Below, piece by piece: positions 47,880 through 58,491 of a stretch of 64,000 nt of DNA. Source of the stretch: Sepiola atlantica. Its lineage: Eukaryota > Mollusca > Cephalopoda > Sepiida > Sepiolidae. The notes under the pieces are model-generated. The model did not search any database, was not told the origin of the DNA, and was given only the letters and a program-made list of their open reading frames with translations. The stretch covers positions 55,425,483 to 55,489,482 of the forward strand of contig OY744529.1 in NCBI GenBank assembly GCA_963556195.1. The letters are read 5' to 3'. How positions within the stretch are numbered: the first letter of the stretch is position 1; each line of letters starts with the position of its first letter. The translations under genes and the position numbers were made by a program.

Positions 47880-48290
47880 CTTTACCTGGAAATAATCCAA
47901 TAAATAATCGAATAAATTAAAAGAGAAAAATAGAAGGAACGGAGAGGGGACGAAATCTCCTGCCACAATTGATTCGCTCGATTAAAGTCGGTAATTGTTG
48001 TTTGCACTTGACTAATAATTAGATTGGAGACTTTGCCAAGCATTAAATCAATACGATCTTCACTTATCGCCATTCATTTCACCATCTTTCATACACTGCT
48101 CTCCACTAATAAACATTACAACTACGACGATATTAGTAACAATTCGGTGACTAAATTTAATTTCGCTCCCTGTGGTCAGCGATAATGGACGGCTGCTGGT
48201 GAACTGACCGATTTTGCATGTAAAGCAAATGTGAGATCAATTGCTGGACACGGGGCAGCTATAATAAATAATCGAGTTGTTATATGTCTA
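47880..48290. other. Candidate conserved non-coding patch
   Basis: Non-repetitive, balanced-complexity DNA rich in TAAT/ATTA words, such as actaataattagattgg, with a tttgcatgtaaagcaaat block resembling a POU-type site. It stands out from simple AT repeats but has no coding frame. That it is an enhancer is only a guess. Confidence 0.25.
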
Positions 48291-48714
48291 AGGAGTGTGT
48301 TCAAGAGGGGGCTGTTAGGTCTTATTAATGTAATCATAAATTTCACTAGTTAATCTGAGATAATAATTGTCCACATGTAGTAGAGGAGAGTCGGTAAAAG
48401 CGTTGACGATGAATTCATTTTCTAATCTGTCCATTAATGATATCATACAAGTCTTTACTGATCAGATATTTTTATTTGTAAACACACATTTGTCAGCATT
48501 TATTGGAAACATTCAGAAAATAACTCAAAATATTTGAACAATTGATTATTAGCTTCCAGAAGCTTGACATCCATTTCTTATTAATCAACTTTCAAAACAT
48601 TGCACACAATATTTACACTATAAATATTAATGTACGAATACTTATCAATACTTTGTTAAATATTCTATCCGATAGTACTGAAAAGTTCTGTTTTCATTCG
48701 CTTTTATCATGATT

Positions 48715-49000
48715 TCTAAATTCATATAATTCAACCATCTAAATGCTCTACACAATTGCTGTTTTTAATCTGATCTGTCAATTTGTTCTGGAAACAATCT
48801 GATCTGAAAATTTGTTCTTGTAAAAAATTTTGTAAATAGATATTGCTTTTGAAATATATCTTAATAATGACTTTACAGATAAAGTATAAATATTTAAAAA
48901 TGTCCATCATAGTTAGAAATGCAATTAATTATGTTGAAACATTTACTTAATTAACCTCTCCTTCTTCTGCTTAGTAAATTAAGTAATCTTAATTTAAAAA
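48715..49000 (-). mobile_element. CR1-type LINE relic
   Basis: acaattgctgtttttaatct then gatctgtcaatttgttctgg and catcatagttagaaatgc, attaattatgttgaaacatt match in order the CR1 copies at 13,800 and 55,880-56,075. It is heavily decayed; the conserved tail region is traceable, and no RT motif is left. Confidence 0.6.
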
Positions 49001-49239
49001 CCCTATACATGCAATACATTTCTTAACTAAAAAACGTCTAATTTACATAAATAAATGTTTGAATCTTCGAGGCGTGTGTTAAAGATGAAGACTGTTATAA
49101 TGTAATTATAAATGTCACTACATGCGCGCATGCGTACACATATCGTAGATTTCTGATTTTCTGTTAAAGGAAAGCTCGGATAAAACACTCACAAAAAAGT
49201 TTTTAAAAACTAACATCATAAAATTATATGCCATTCAAA

Positions 49240-51060
49240 ATGAAAACCAGCGAAGAGCTAAATTAACGGAACACAAACCGAAATCAAAACCTGAGTTGGA
49301 TGAATAACAAAATGACAAGAAATATTAATCCAGGAGAATAACTCGACTATTTGTTAGGAAACCCAGGATGATATACAGGAATCGCATTAGAGAGCAAATA
49401 CAAATAAGTTCTTCATCGATACAAAAAGTGGAATGCTTCTAAAGGACACTGTATGTAGATCCCAGAAGAATATCGAGGGAAAGAGTGGACACCGTAAAAG
49501 AAACAATAAAGATTAAGTGAATTACAAAAGTAGTCGGTTTCGGTATCTTAAAACACCTAGCTGAAATAATTTACAACCATTAATTATCATTATGCTAAAG
49601 CATTTAATGAAATCATTAGTGATGATGAAGAGCCACCTGAATGGCTGAGTGTCGGCAATACATTTCTTCTGCTCCAGAATCTAGAGGCCCATTCGACTAT
49701 GTGCTGCCTTACATCAACAAGTTGCTAGCCGCTACAGTCGCTGTCGCAACATACGAACACCCGACTGACGGCAATTAGCTTGATAATAAACAGAGGGGAT
49801 ATATCAGAAAAAAGCCTCTTACAAAAGACCAAATAACGGTGAATAAAACCATACTGAAGGACTGCAGGAAGAAACAGAGAAACCTGTCAATGGTGTATTA
49901 CACGAAGGCATTTAGCATTATACCTCACGGACACATATAGATCATTCTTCCGGGGGCAAATATTCAGATGGTAATCATCGATGACCCTACACCACGTTGA
50001 AGGAAAAATACTGACCCAAAATGCTAGGGAGGAATACTCCATGGGAACAGCCTGCCATCCCCTTCTTTTCAAGCTCAATTGAGCAATTTTAAAAAATACT
50101 TTTATTGACACTGAACAAGGCACACTGCCACTGAGACTCATGAAGCTACTGAGAATCAGAAGCCATATTTCTAGGGGCACGTGAAGTTACGAGTTGTGAA
50201 GCGAGATGCTTGCTCACATTACATTTAGATTACTGCATGTTGGTAAAGTCAATAAAACAGAGAGAAGGGAGAGAATTCCAAAATGCTGGCAGTTCGAAGA
50301 TAAAAGCTATGAGAATAGAAAGCCCTACGTAATTTTAGAACCTCCAAACTGAAGGGGTGGGATTTAGCTGATTTTCAGGTTGGTAATGTGTATTAACGTC
50401 AAATGGAAGTTAGTCGGATCACATTTCATTGAAGTACTTGTAAAACAAGCACAGCGATTCAACATTGAGACGATGGAACAGGGCTGGGGCTTGGGGGACA
50501 GTGAGGATCCTATTAGATTAGAAACTCTTTTTTGGACCCTGCTTACGAGAAGGAGACTAGTGGTGTGTGCAACAACCCATGTAGGACAATACTAGCCCAT
50601 GCATAGGCGGATTGTGTCCTTGTAGAAACACATGGATACTGGCAGGTGAGATAAGTTTTCTAGCACGGTAAATGGATACCACTTTTCTTTGCAGCAGTCT
50701 TCGTAGTATCTTCTGTGTATTTGTTCCAATTCAAATTACTTTACAGAATTTACACCCAAACAAAACTAACTGCCATTAACTAATTGAGAAAATTACTTAG
50801 TCACTGTAATGGTAGATACAACACTAGTATGAGCAGAAGAAATGAACTATGTCTTCATCATGGACGACCTCAAAGTCTATACTGATTCTGAAAAAAATCA
50901 CTCGTTTCTCTGATAGAAACTCAAATGTAATTCACAAAATACATCTTCATGGGGTTTGATTTTACAAATGTGTTAAAAAACAATGGAAAAGGGGAAATCA
51001 ACATCAGAGCATCTTAAGGTGAACAATAGCTTCACCGAAGACCTGGGTGAACATTCTGTC
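49240..51060 (+). pseudogene. R2-like LINE reverse transcriptase relic
   Basis: Plus-strand pieces appear in RT order: EEPPEWLSVGNTFLL (about 49,638-49,680), LPYINKLLAA (about 49,707-49,735), VNKTILKDCRKKQRNLS (about 49,841-49,890), VYYTKAFSIIPHG (about 49,894-49,934; motif A, with the catalytic Asp replaced by Tyr), then MGTACHPLLFKL (about 50,040-50,070), and finally FIMDDLKVYTDSEK (about 50,860-50,895; the MDD box kept). About 650 bp between 50,180 and 50,840 does not fit and looks like a later insertion (an ORF at 50,380-50,595 lies there). The MDDLK.Y form suggests an R2/R4-type element. Frameshifts and stops are frequent. Confidence 0.7.
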
Positions 51061-51216
51061 TAAAAAGGAAATAACTCTATGAGGCAAGGTATTTACAACG
51101 TTACAGAGTAACGTGCGATTTAACAAAAAACGTTGGGAACTCTACAAAAAACATCAAGTTAACGGTTTTACAACGTCGATTTAACGTTGTAGCAGGGTAA
51201 TTTTGCTCGATGTGTC

Positions 51217-51218
<2 letters not shown>

Positions 51219-51290
<72 letters not shown>
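51219..51290. repeat. (AT)n microsatellite
   Basis: Pure alternating AT between the LINE relic and the gypsy element. Confidence 0.95.
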
Positions 51291-51294
<4 letters not shown>

Positions 51295-51489
51295 ATTGTA
51301 GAAAGAAAATAGTCTAAACTCATGAAGCAAATACAGGATCTTATAAAATGTTGGAATATTCAGGTTTAACTACTTTATTAGAATGAGGAATGAAGTGTGG
51401 CCTTCATAATACCTATTGTGATTTTTAATCGAAGCCACATTGTAATTATCTTTGCTTGCGCTGGATATTAATTAGCCATATATTTTTCT

Positions 51490-51711
51490 TGTGAACTTAT
51501 CCAGATTCGCCCATAGTGACAGGATGGATTCTTCAGGTCACTATGAAGTCGACACATTTTCCCGTATCAAGGAGAACCGCTTATCACGTCTGCCTAGAGC
51601 CGATGATAGCAAGCAACTTATTGTAATTAAGTATTCTTAATACAATTCCTATTCCTTTCAATTCCTGTTTTGGGTTTCTTACTTACTCATTGTTATTCTT
51701 ACGATATAACA
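51490..51711 (+). repeat. 5' LTR of the gypsy element
   Basis: Starts tgtgaacttatccagattcg and ends cttacgatataaca. Compared with the 3' LTR it has an extra segment near 51,535-51,545 and about one in six bases differs. The LTR carries the promoter and polyadenylation signal in this class; I did not identify them. Confidence 0.85.
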
Positions 51712-51735
51712 AATTGGCGACGAGGGATTTCGATT
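51712..51735 (+). promoter_or_regulatory. Primer-binding-site-like sequence
   Basis: Directly after the 5' LTR the strand reads aattggcgacgagggattt. A tggcgac-type sequence here is usual for tRNA-primed Ty3/gypsy elements. The tRNA is not identified. Confidence 0.5.
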
Positions 51736-52107
51736 TAAAATCCAGTTTCTTTACACATAAAAAATTGACGATCTTCAATCCTTGACGATTTAAATCCTCG
51801 ACGGTAACATTACAAAAACACAAAGAAAACGCTTCTCATGTAAGAACACATTTTTCTCCCAAAGGAAATTGCCAACCAAATTGTTTTTACAATTTGACAG
51901 TGACTTTTTTGAAAGGATTTAAGAAAAGATATTTGTTTTCATTGTATTTAGACTGTACGTATTATTTTATCCTTTTATAAAAGGCTACAGCGTATTTTAA
52001 ACAACTGTTGTGCGAGAAAAAACAAAAGCAATATTTTTTTTAAAAAAGGAGAGAATTTCAGCCAACTATGTTCAAACTTTTAAAAATACAAATGAAGCAC
52101 CAAATAA

Positions 52108-52985
52108 ATGACAAAAGATGTTTTTAAATTGCTGGAATTAATTGTCCAGCGAATACAAGAACCAAAGCAAGAGGGGTTCTTTTCATCAGATACGGTTGCG
52201 AATTTGATTGGATAATTCACGTATGACCCAGATAATGTTTTTTTTTTCTGCCTACTTTCGGAAGTTTGCCGACATTTTCAAGGACGAATGTTCAGAATGG
52301 TCGCAAAAAAAAAATGTTCGCCTACTTCTTCCAAAATGAAACCCAGCGTGCTATGAAAGGTACAGCAACTAATATATTCTACCAAGGGTACCGGGCGAAA
52401 TTTCATTTGATGAAACTGCAAATCCTGAAAAATGTTTTTGGCGAAAAGTCGTCCTTTTTCAACCTATGTTAAAAAAAAGAGACGACGAGGCTTTTTTTTT
52501 TAGCTATGTCGGAATCGTAAATAGAGAATGCCAGCAGTTTGAACTAAAACATCTGACTGCAAACAGATTCCGATGTTTAATTTTTGTTCAAAGCTTAACC
52601 GCAAGCAAAGATTCCGAGATAAGGGCGAGAATCTTGACGAAGTTGAAGCAGGACCCTGATTTAATGTTGCAAGCGATTGTTGACGAATGTTATAGAATCG
52701 CAAGCATGCGACATAATTCGGCGAAGATTAAAGAAAAAGACGTGGCTCAGGTCCGCTATGCCAGAAGAGACGGTTAAAAAATAGACATTTGATACCTATT
52801 CATCGCTACGCAGAAAGCACACAAAGGTGTAAGCCTAAAACATGGGAAACACACAGAAGCGGAAACCTGACGCATGTCCGTCATGTTTAGGAGTTCGTAT
52901 AAAAAGCAAGTATCCCCTTAAAAGCAAAATGTATTATTTTTGTGGAAGGTTAGAGCACGTAATGCATCTGTGTAGAGAAAAAAGT
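52108..52985 (+). pseudogene. gypsy gag relic
   Basis: Begins MTKDVFKLLELIVQRIQE (ATG at 52,108). The capsid-like part holds FRKFADIFKDECSEW, then CQQFELKHLTANRF and LKQDPDLMLQAIVDECYRIA (52,466-52,777). Two Cys-rich knuckles follow: CPSCLGV... and CGRLEHVMHLCRE (52,890-52,980; CysXXCys...His...Cys order, with a Tyr-Phe-Cys-Gly lead). An in-frame stop lies in the N-terminal part (LIG, stop, FTYDPD), and frameshifts follow. Confidence 0.8.
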
Positions 52986-53039
52986 CGAACACTAAGAGTT
53001 TTGTAAATGTTGTAATTTGCGACAGTCATCATGGAAGAA

Positions 53040-53370
53040 AATCTGTTCATATGAAAATGAACAACAAAAATATTCGTTTTCAGATAGACACTGGTAGCGA
53101 CAGTGAAAATTCCTGGAAAAAAAATTGGTAGAAAAAGGAGTAACTGGCAGAAAGCTGAATTTCATAGGAGAATTTATGTGCAACATTTCTTTTGGAGGTA
53201 ACACGTGTAAAGCTAAAGTCTATGTGCTGAAAAATACTTCCGATTTATTAGATACCGACTGGATGGCTTTATTTGACTTGTGGGATATACCGATAAGCTC
53301 ATTCTGCAACTCGGTAAAGGCCCCCTCCCTAACACAATTAGTAAAAGTGAAAAACTTAAGCTGACTCTAA
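53040..53370 (+). pseudogene. gypsy aspartic protease relic
   Basis: RFQIDTGSDSE (about 53,075-53,106) carries the DTG active site. After a frame change, IGEFMCNISF and LLDTDWMALFDLWDIPISS follow (53,125-53,364; the usual Leu-Leu-Gly-x-D-W has Asp for Gly). A single-base frameshift near 53,110 breaks it. Confidence 0.8.
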
Positions 53371-53389
53371 AAAAGATTTCCCTGTGATA

Positions 53390-54060
53390 TCCATTGCTCA
53401 GCGCAGAAGACAGTTTTGCCCGTTTAAATGGCGGAATATTTTTCTCAGAATTAGATCTCTCAAGTAGAAGTCGAGGAAGAAAGTACGAAATTGCTCACTA
53501 TATTTACGCATAGAGGATTGTATTCGTTTAATCGCCTACCTTTCGGAGTGAAATTAGCAACAAGTTTGTTCCAAAAAAATAATGGATAAAATGTTGGCGG
53601 GTTTGGATGACGCTATGGCGGGTTTGGATGACGCTCTGGCGTACTTGGACGATATATTGATCAAGACCGAGACCGTTCAACAACACATTTGATATGTCAA
53701 TGAGTTTTTTTTTTTAAATGCTGTAGATGAATATTATCGAGGATAAAGGCGAATGTTTTTTGTCCCAAATAAAATATTTAGTACACATTATAGACGGAAA
53801 GAGGCAGAAGACCCGACCCAGAAAGGTCTAGTGTCATTAAAAATATGCCCGCCCCGACAAATGTTGCTGAATTGCAAGCATTTCTAAATCTTGCTAATTA
53901 TTCTCAGAGATATATAAATAATATGCATGATTGACAAACCCTGTTGAACGAATTGTTAAAAAATGATAAAAAATGGCAATGGATAGAAAATTGCCAGAAG
54001 ACCTTTTAAAAGATTAAGAATGTGCTGTTAGCACATTCTTAATCTTTTAAAAAGTCGGAA
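53390..54060 (+). pseudogene. gypsy reverse transcriptase relic, N-part deleted
   Basis: The frame runs RLNGGIFFSELDLSS (motif A region with Asp, about 53,423), THRGLYSFNRLPFGVKLATS (about 53,508) and LAYLDDILIKTE (about 53,637; the LDD box kept). LGL-to-thumb region TNVAELQAFLNLANYSQRY and NDKKWQWIENC follow. The segment after the protease jumps straight to YPLLSAED-like sequence, so about 100 residues of the RT fingers are missing. A 21-bp in-frame duplication (53,597-53,638) repeats AGLDDAM just before the LDD box. Stops are present. Confidence 0.85.
54004..54052. repeat. 23-bp perfect hairpin inside RT/RNase H
   Basis: ttttaaaagattaagaatgt + gct (54,004-54,026) and its perfect inverse (54,030-54,052) are separated by gtt. 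The plus frame across it still reads a plausible RT-connection sequence (KIKNVLLAHS). Confidence 0.9.
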
Positions 54061-54500
54061 CGTTTTTCAACGAAATCAGAAATAATTTTGGCTACTGATG
54101 CGAGTAATCACGTCATCGGAGCCGTACTACTCCATAAAGACAATTTAGGGTGAACAAAAGCCATTGCTCATGGGAACAAAGGTTTAATCTCGGCTAAGAA
54201 AAGCTATAGCCAGATCGAGAAGGAAAGTTTATCCATCATTTTTGGGATTAAAAAATTTCACCAATTTATCCATGGCCGTAAATTTATTTTACAGACGGAT
54301 CATCGTCCATAACTTTCGATTTTGGGATCAAAGAAAGGAATCTCAGTTCATACAGCAAATAGATTACAGCGATGGGCACTATTCTGCTAAATTATCATTT
54401 CAAAATAAATTACATTATTTCAAAGAAGTTAGGCCATGCGGACGGCTTGTCCCGATTAATTCTGAAATATTGTGAACCAATGGAAGATATGGTAATCGTA
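54060..54500 (+). pseudogene. gypsy RNase H relic
   Basis: ILATDASNHVIGAVLLHKD (about 54,085-54,145) has the first catalytic Asp. SYSQIEKESLSIIFGIKKF (about 54,205-54,260) has the catalytic Glu region. FILQTDHRP (about 54,281-54,310) has the third Asp. HADGLSR-like residues appear at about 54,435. A frame change separates the last part. Confidence 0.85.
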
Positions 54501-54619
54501 TCACTAAAAGCTGAAAGTTAAATAAATGAAATACTGGTTAGCACCGTACGCGAACTCCCAGTGACTTCGCAAGGAATACAAATAAAATCTAAAAGTGATT
54601 ATTTTATTAAAAACATGAT

Positions 54620-55650
54620 GAATAAAGTGTACTGCAAACAAAGGGGAAATATAAATTCGCCGGTAAGCAATATATATTGATTTTCTTACAAAAGTTTAAT
54701 GTACGCCGAGCACGTTGTCATCCCAGTTGCACAACAAAAGAGACTGTTAAAGGATTTTATTGTGGGCATCCAGGAATGTGCAAAATGAAATCGCTTATGC
54801 GTTTATACGTTTTTTGGCCAAGTATGGACCAGGATATTAAGAGGACGTTTAAGAGCTGTAGAGGTTGTGCTCTAGAAGCTAAAGCACCAAGCAATAATGA
54901 CAGCATCATGGCCGAAAGTGGACACGCCATTGTCTAGACTACATCTAGATTTTGCTGGACCGCTAAATGATGCATATTATTTGATTGCGGTGGGCAGTTT
55001 AACAAAATGGCCAGAGATTCTGAAATGCAAAAAGCAAACATCTGCCATAACAATAATTTTTTTGCATGAATTGTTTGCCAGATTTGGATTACCTGATGAA
55101 ATTGTCACAGATAATGGGACTCAATTAACCTTAGAAGTGTTTAACATGTTTTGCAACCGAGAAGTAACGAGCAGGGGGAAAGGTTTGTAGATAACTTCAA
55201 AAATGCTTTAAGAAAAGCTGGAGGTGAAGTAAACGATGAGTGGAAGATCCAACAATTCTTAAGGGTTTACAGGGTCACACCGAACAGAAACGTTGCGGCA
55301 AACATGTCACTGGCGGATATGATGTTTGCAAGAAAAATTAAAACTATTTTTGAAAAATTGTTGCCAGTGAGGAAAAAGAAATTTTAAAACACGGATGGTA
55401 AGTCCAGACATCTTAATATTAGTGAAAAGGTTTTTTTTCTTTTAAGAATTACAGAAAGAGTAAAATGTTCAGACAATACGGTATTGTCACCAGGAGAATC
55501 GGGCGCCTGATATACATGGTTCGGGGTCCGAAGTTGGAAAACTAGCGTCATGTAAATCAGTTGAGGCGCAGATAAGTTGAAAAACATACCTTACATGGAG
55601 TTACCTTACGATGTATTTGATGTACCGATTCCTGAAAACCTTACTAGTAC
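54620..55650 (+). pseudogene. gypsy integrase relic
   Basis: The zinc-binding region CGHPGMCKMKSLMRLYVFW and CRGCALEAKAP (about 54,764-54,895) is followed by RLHLDFAGPLND (first catalytic Asp, about 54,940) and GLPDEIVTDNGTQLT (second Asp, about 55,086). RSNEQGERFVDNFKNALRKA (about 55,160-55,215) carries the third acidic residue. Around 15 residues between VFNMFC and the RSN motif are missing, with a frameshift. The C-terminal part has RIGRLIYMVRGP-like residues (about 55,497-55,530). It catalyses strand transfer of the LTR ends in this class; this copy is dead. Confidence 0.85.
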
Positions 55651-55659
55651 TTCTGCTAC

Positions 55660-58000
55660 TATTATTATTATTTGTTTGTTATGCCTCTTTTGGCAACTCC
55701 CCTTTAACTATCTTGTCAATTCAACTGTTAAAAATGAAAATAATTAAACTCTTAGTACAGTATCGATATCCAGATGAAATTCTGTGAAATATTTCATTTA
55801 ACAACTCCCAAAAGTGCCCGCTCAATTTCTCTCTCCTACCGCTTTCTCTGAATTTATCCAACCTCATCTTAAACTGATCCACGTTGTTGCAGTTATTAAT
55901 CCGATTTGGCAACTCATTCCAAAAAGATATTACTCTGTGAGCAAAAAAACTTAACTGGTTAACAGATGTAGTTTTTGAAAATGGCTTTGACAATAACCTT
56001 CCAGATCTAGGGGAAATACTAAAAGAATCCCACCATAGTTAGAAATGCCATTAATTATCTTAAAAGTTTCAATCATATCACCTCTCATTTTTCTCTTCAG
56101 CAAAGTAGACACTCCCAATTTGTCCAATCTCTCCCTGTAACTGCACTCTTTTACTTTACTTATTAGTTTTGTACCCCTTCATTGTACGCCTTCCAGTTTG
56201 AATATTACATTCCAATTTCTATGTCTAGTCGTCGAAGCTCAGTCCTAGATGCAGTATTCTATATGAGGTCTTATTAGAGCTTTATATATCTTTAACATAA
56301 CATTTGTATCCTTCGAAATAATATTCCTAATCATCCACCCGATCATTCCATTTTCCCTGATACAATGGTCAAAATATGATTATTTGCCCTAAATCTATCA
56401 TCAAACCTCACTCTCAAATAACACTTTCTATCTACTTCTTTGATTTCTTTGTTGTTTAGTACATATTCAACTCCCACATTCCTGGATCCGACATGTAGTA
56501 CTCTACATTTGTCTAGGTTAAATCCCAATTTCCAAATGTACTCCCAATATGATCATTTATTTATATCCATCTGTGTTATCTCCTTTGATAAAGGTTTCAC
56601 AAATAGTTTAACATCATTAGCAAACAGTTCTATTTCTGTATTTATATTATTAGGTAAGTCATTTATGAATATCAAAAACAACAAAACACCCAATACTGAA
56701 CCCCAAGGAACACCACAGGGTATGTACTGTGATTCAGAATAATTGTTACCAACTTTTACCTTCATAGTTTTATCCTTCAAAAACTGCCGCACAATATTCA
56801 CCATTTTGTCAGTAATACAAAAATCTTTCATTTTCACTAGTAAACGATAATGAGATACCGTATCAAACGCCTTGTTAAAATCCAAATATATGATATCCGC
56901 ACTATCCTCCTCCATCATATATTCATTTATAATGTCAATATATTCCAAAATATTAGATAATGTTTATTTACCATGGACAACGCCATGTTGGTTACAATTT
57001 ATATCATCCTTTATAAAATTCAATATGTGATTTCTAATTATTTTTTTTAAATATCTGACACAAAATACATGTTAGAGAAACTGGTCTGTAATTACTTTTT
57101 TAAATGTATCAAACCTTTTTTATGTAGCTGTATTACTATAGTTGTTTTCCAAATATATGGAATCTCTTCATATTCCATACATTTCCTAAACAAATTAATT
57201 ATTGCATGTATAAAGCCTTCATTTGATGATAAGTATTTTCATATTTTAGGGTTAATTTCACCAGGTCCTATACTGTAATAACATCCAACGTCGATAGTAA
57301 TAGTTTTATGTCTTTAGGTTCTATTTTAAGTTCATCCATAATTTTTGTTGTACCCTCCCCATAACAACTCTCCTGTAGTAGACCAAATTCTTCAAAATAA
57401 AGAATAGATTGAAAAAAAACTAGCTAGTACACCAGCTGTTTCTACTGGTGTGTCTGTAAAATCCCCTGTCTCATGGTCTCTTACTGTACTCACGCTTTTT
57501 TTAATTTTAGTTTTTGCTTTAACATATTTGAACAATGGTTTGCAGTTGTATTTAATATTTCTAACAATCTTATTTTCATGTTTCAACTTTTCTTTTACTT
57601 CTAGTGTTTCATATTCATTTTGTTTACAGCATTTTTATGATATTCCATACTTGGTATAATTCCAAATTTCCTCCAAGCTTTATCTTTTTCTTTCCTTTTA
57701 CGAGATAGACTTCTGGGATATTTTCTATTATAGATTTCATCTTTCCATTTAATTCCGCCCACATTTCATTAACATCAAATGTTTTCCAATCGATATTTTC
57801 TCCTTTCTCTGACACAAAATCTTCTGTAATCTTAGACCAGTGCCTTTGTTTTCTGTTTATATAATCAAACGCCGCTTTCATTTTAACTTCGATTTCAATA
57901 CATGCATTATCAGATTTACCTAACGGTGTTTTCAAACTTACATCTCCTATAATGCACTCATTATTTGAAAAAATCTAACTAAATGCACCTTTTCTAATCT
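55660..58000 (-). pseudogene. CR1-type LINE, 5'-truncated, inside gypsy pol
   Basis: The minus-strand ORF order is IIGDV..KTPLGKSDNACIE (end of the AP endonuclease, about 57,935), a linker, KPLFKYVKAKTKIKKSVSTV (about 57,500), IIYLDFNKAFDTVSH (RT motif A, about 56,885), CGVPWGSVLGVLLF (Gln to Trp change, about 56,720), LFANDVKLFV (FADD changed to FAND, about 56,615), FNLDKCRVLHVG (about 56,520) and the tail FWNELPNRINNCNN (about 55,920). The 3' end carries an (ATT)n tail at 55,655-55,672. Frameshifts and the lost Asp show it is inactive. It has the same tail as the relics at 13,640 and 48,715. Confidence 0.9.
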
Positions 58001-58258
58001 ATTTCTCACTAGTTTATATCTAGTATATCATTCTATATATCAATGCAAACCGTTTGTTGTAAATAACTTCAAATATTAGTTCTGCACTCTAAAGTGTTGA
58101 CTAATTGAATTCATAGGAGACACAACTAAACCTTTTGTCCAATTTACATTTGGCAAATTGAAAGTAAGACGTTAAACGAAAAGAAAGAGACATTCAAGAG
58201 AATGTCTAGAGATTGACCTAGAGAGGAAAATATATATTTCTAGGAAAAAATAAATCTT

Positions 58259-58268
58259 AAGGCGGAGG
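58259..58268 (+). promoter_or_regulatory. Polypurine-tract-like sequence
   Basis: aaggcggagg lies just before the 3' LTR (start 58,271), where a Ty3/gypsy element needs a purine tract to prime plus-strand DNA. Confidence 0.5.
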
Positions 58269-58270
58269 TG

Positions 58271-58491
58271 TGTTGGACTGATCCGTATTCACCCGTAATG
58301 ATAGGATGTATTCAAGTCAACCCTTTTCCCTTACCAAAAAGAACCGTTTATCGAACCGCTTAGCATGTCTGCCTAGAGCCGGTAATGGCAATCAACTTAT
58401 TGTAAATTAAGTATTCCTAATACAATTCCTATTGCTTTCAATTCCTGTCTTGGGTTTCTTATTTACTTATTGCTATCCTTACGATATAACA
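58271..58491 (+). repeat. 3' LTR of the gypsy element
   Basis: Starts tgttggactgatccgtattc and ends cttacgatataaca. Shares gtctgcctagagccg and gtattc.taatacaattccta with the 5' LTR. Confidence 0.85.

Larger units (their letters stand above)
51490..58491 (+). mobile_element. Ty3/gypsy LTR retrotransposon, nested and decayed
   Basis: Two similar terminal repeats (51,490-51,711 and 58,271-58,491) begin with TG and end with CA. Inside, on the plus strand, gag, protease, RT, RNase H and integrase traces follow in the Ty3/gypsy order. A CR1 LINE is inserted in reverse near 55,660-58,000. Short flanks tttct and tttgt could be a mutated 5-bp target duplication. The LTRs differ at many sites and by one indel, so the insertion is old. 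The gag and pol frames are broken. Confidence 0.9.
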
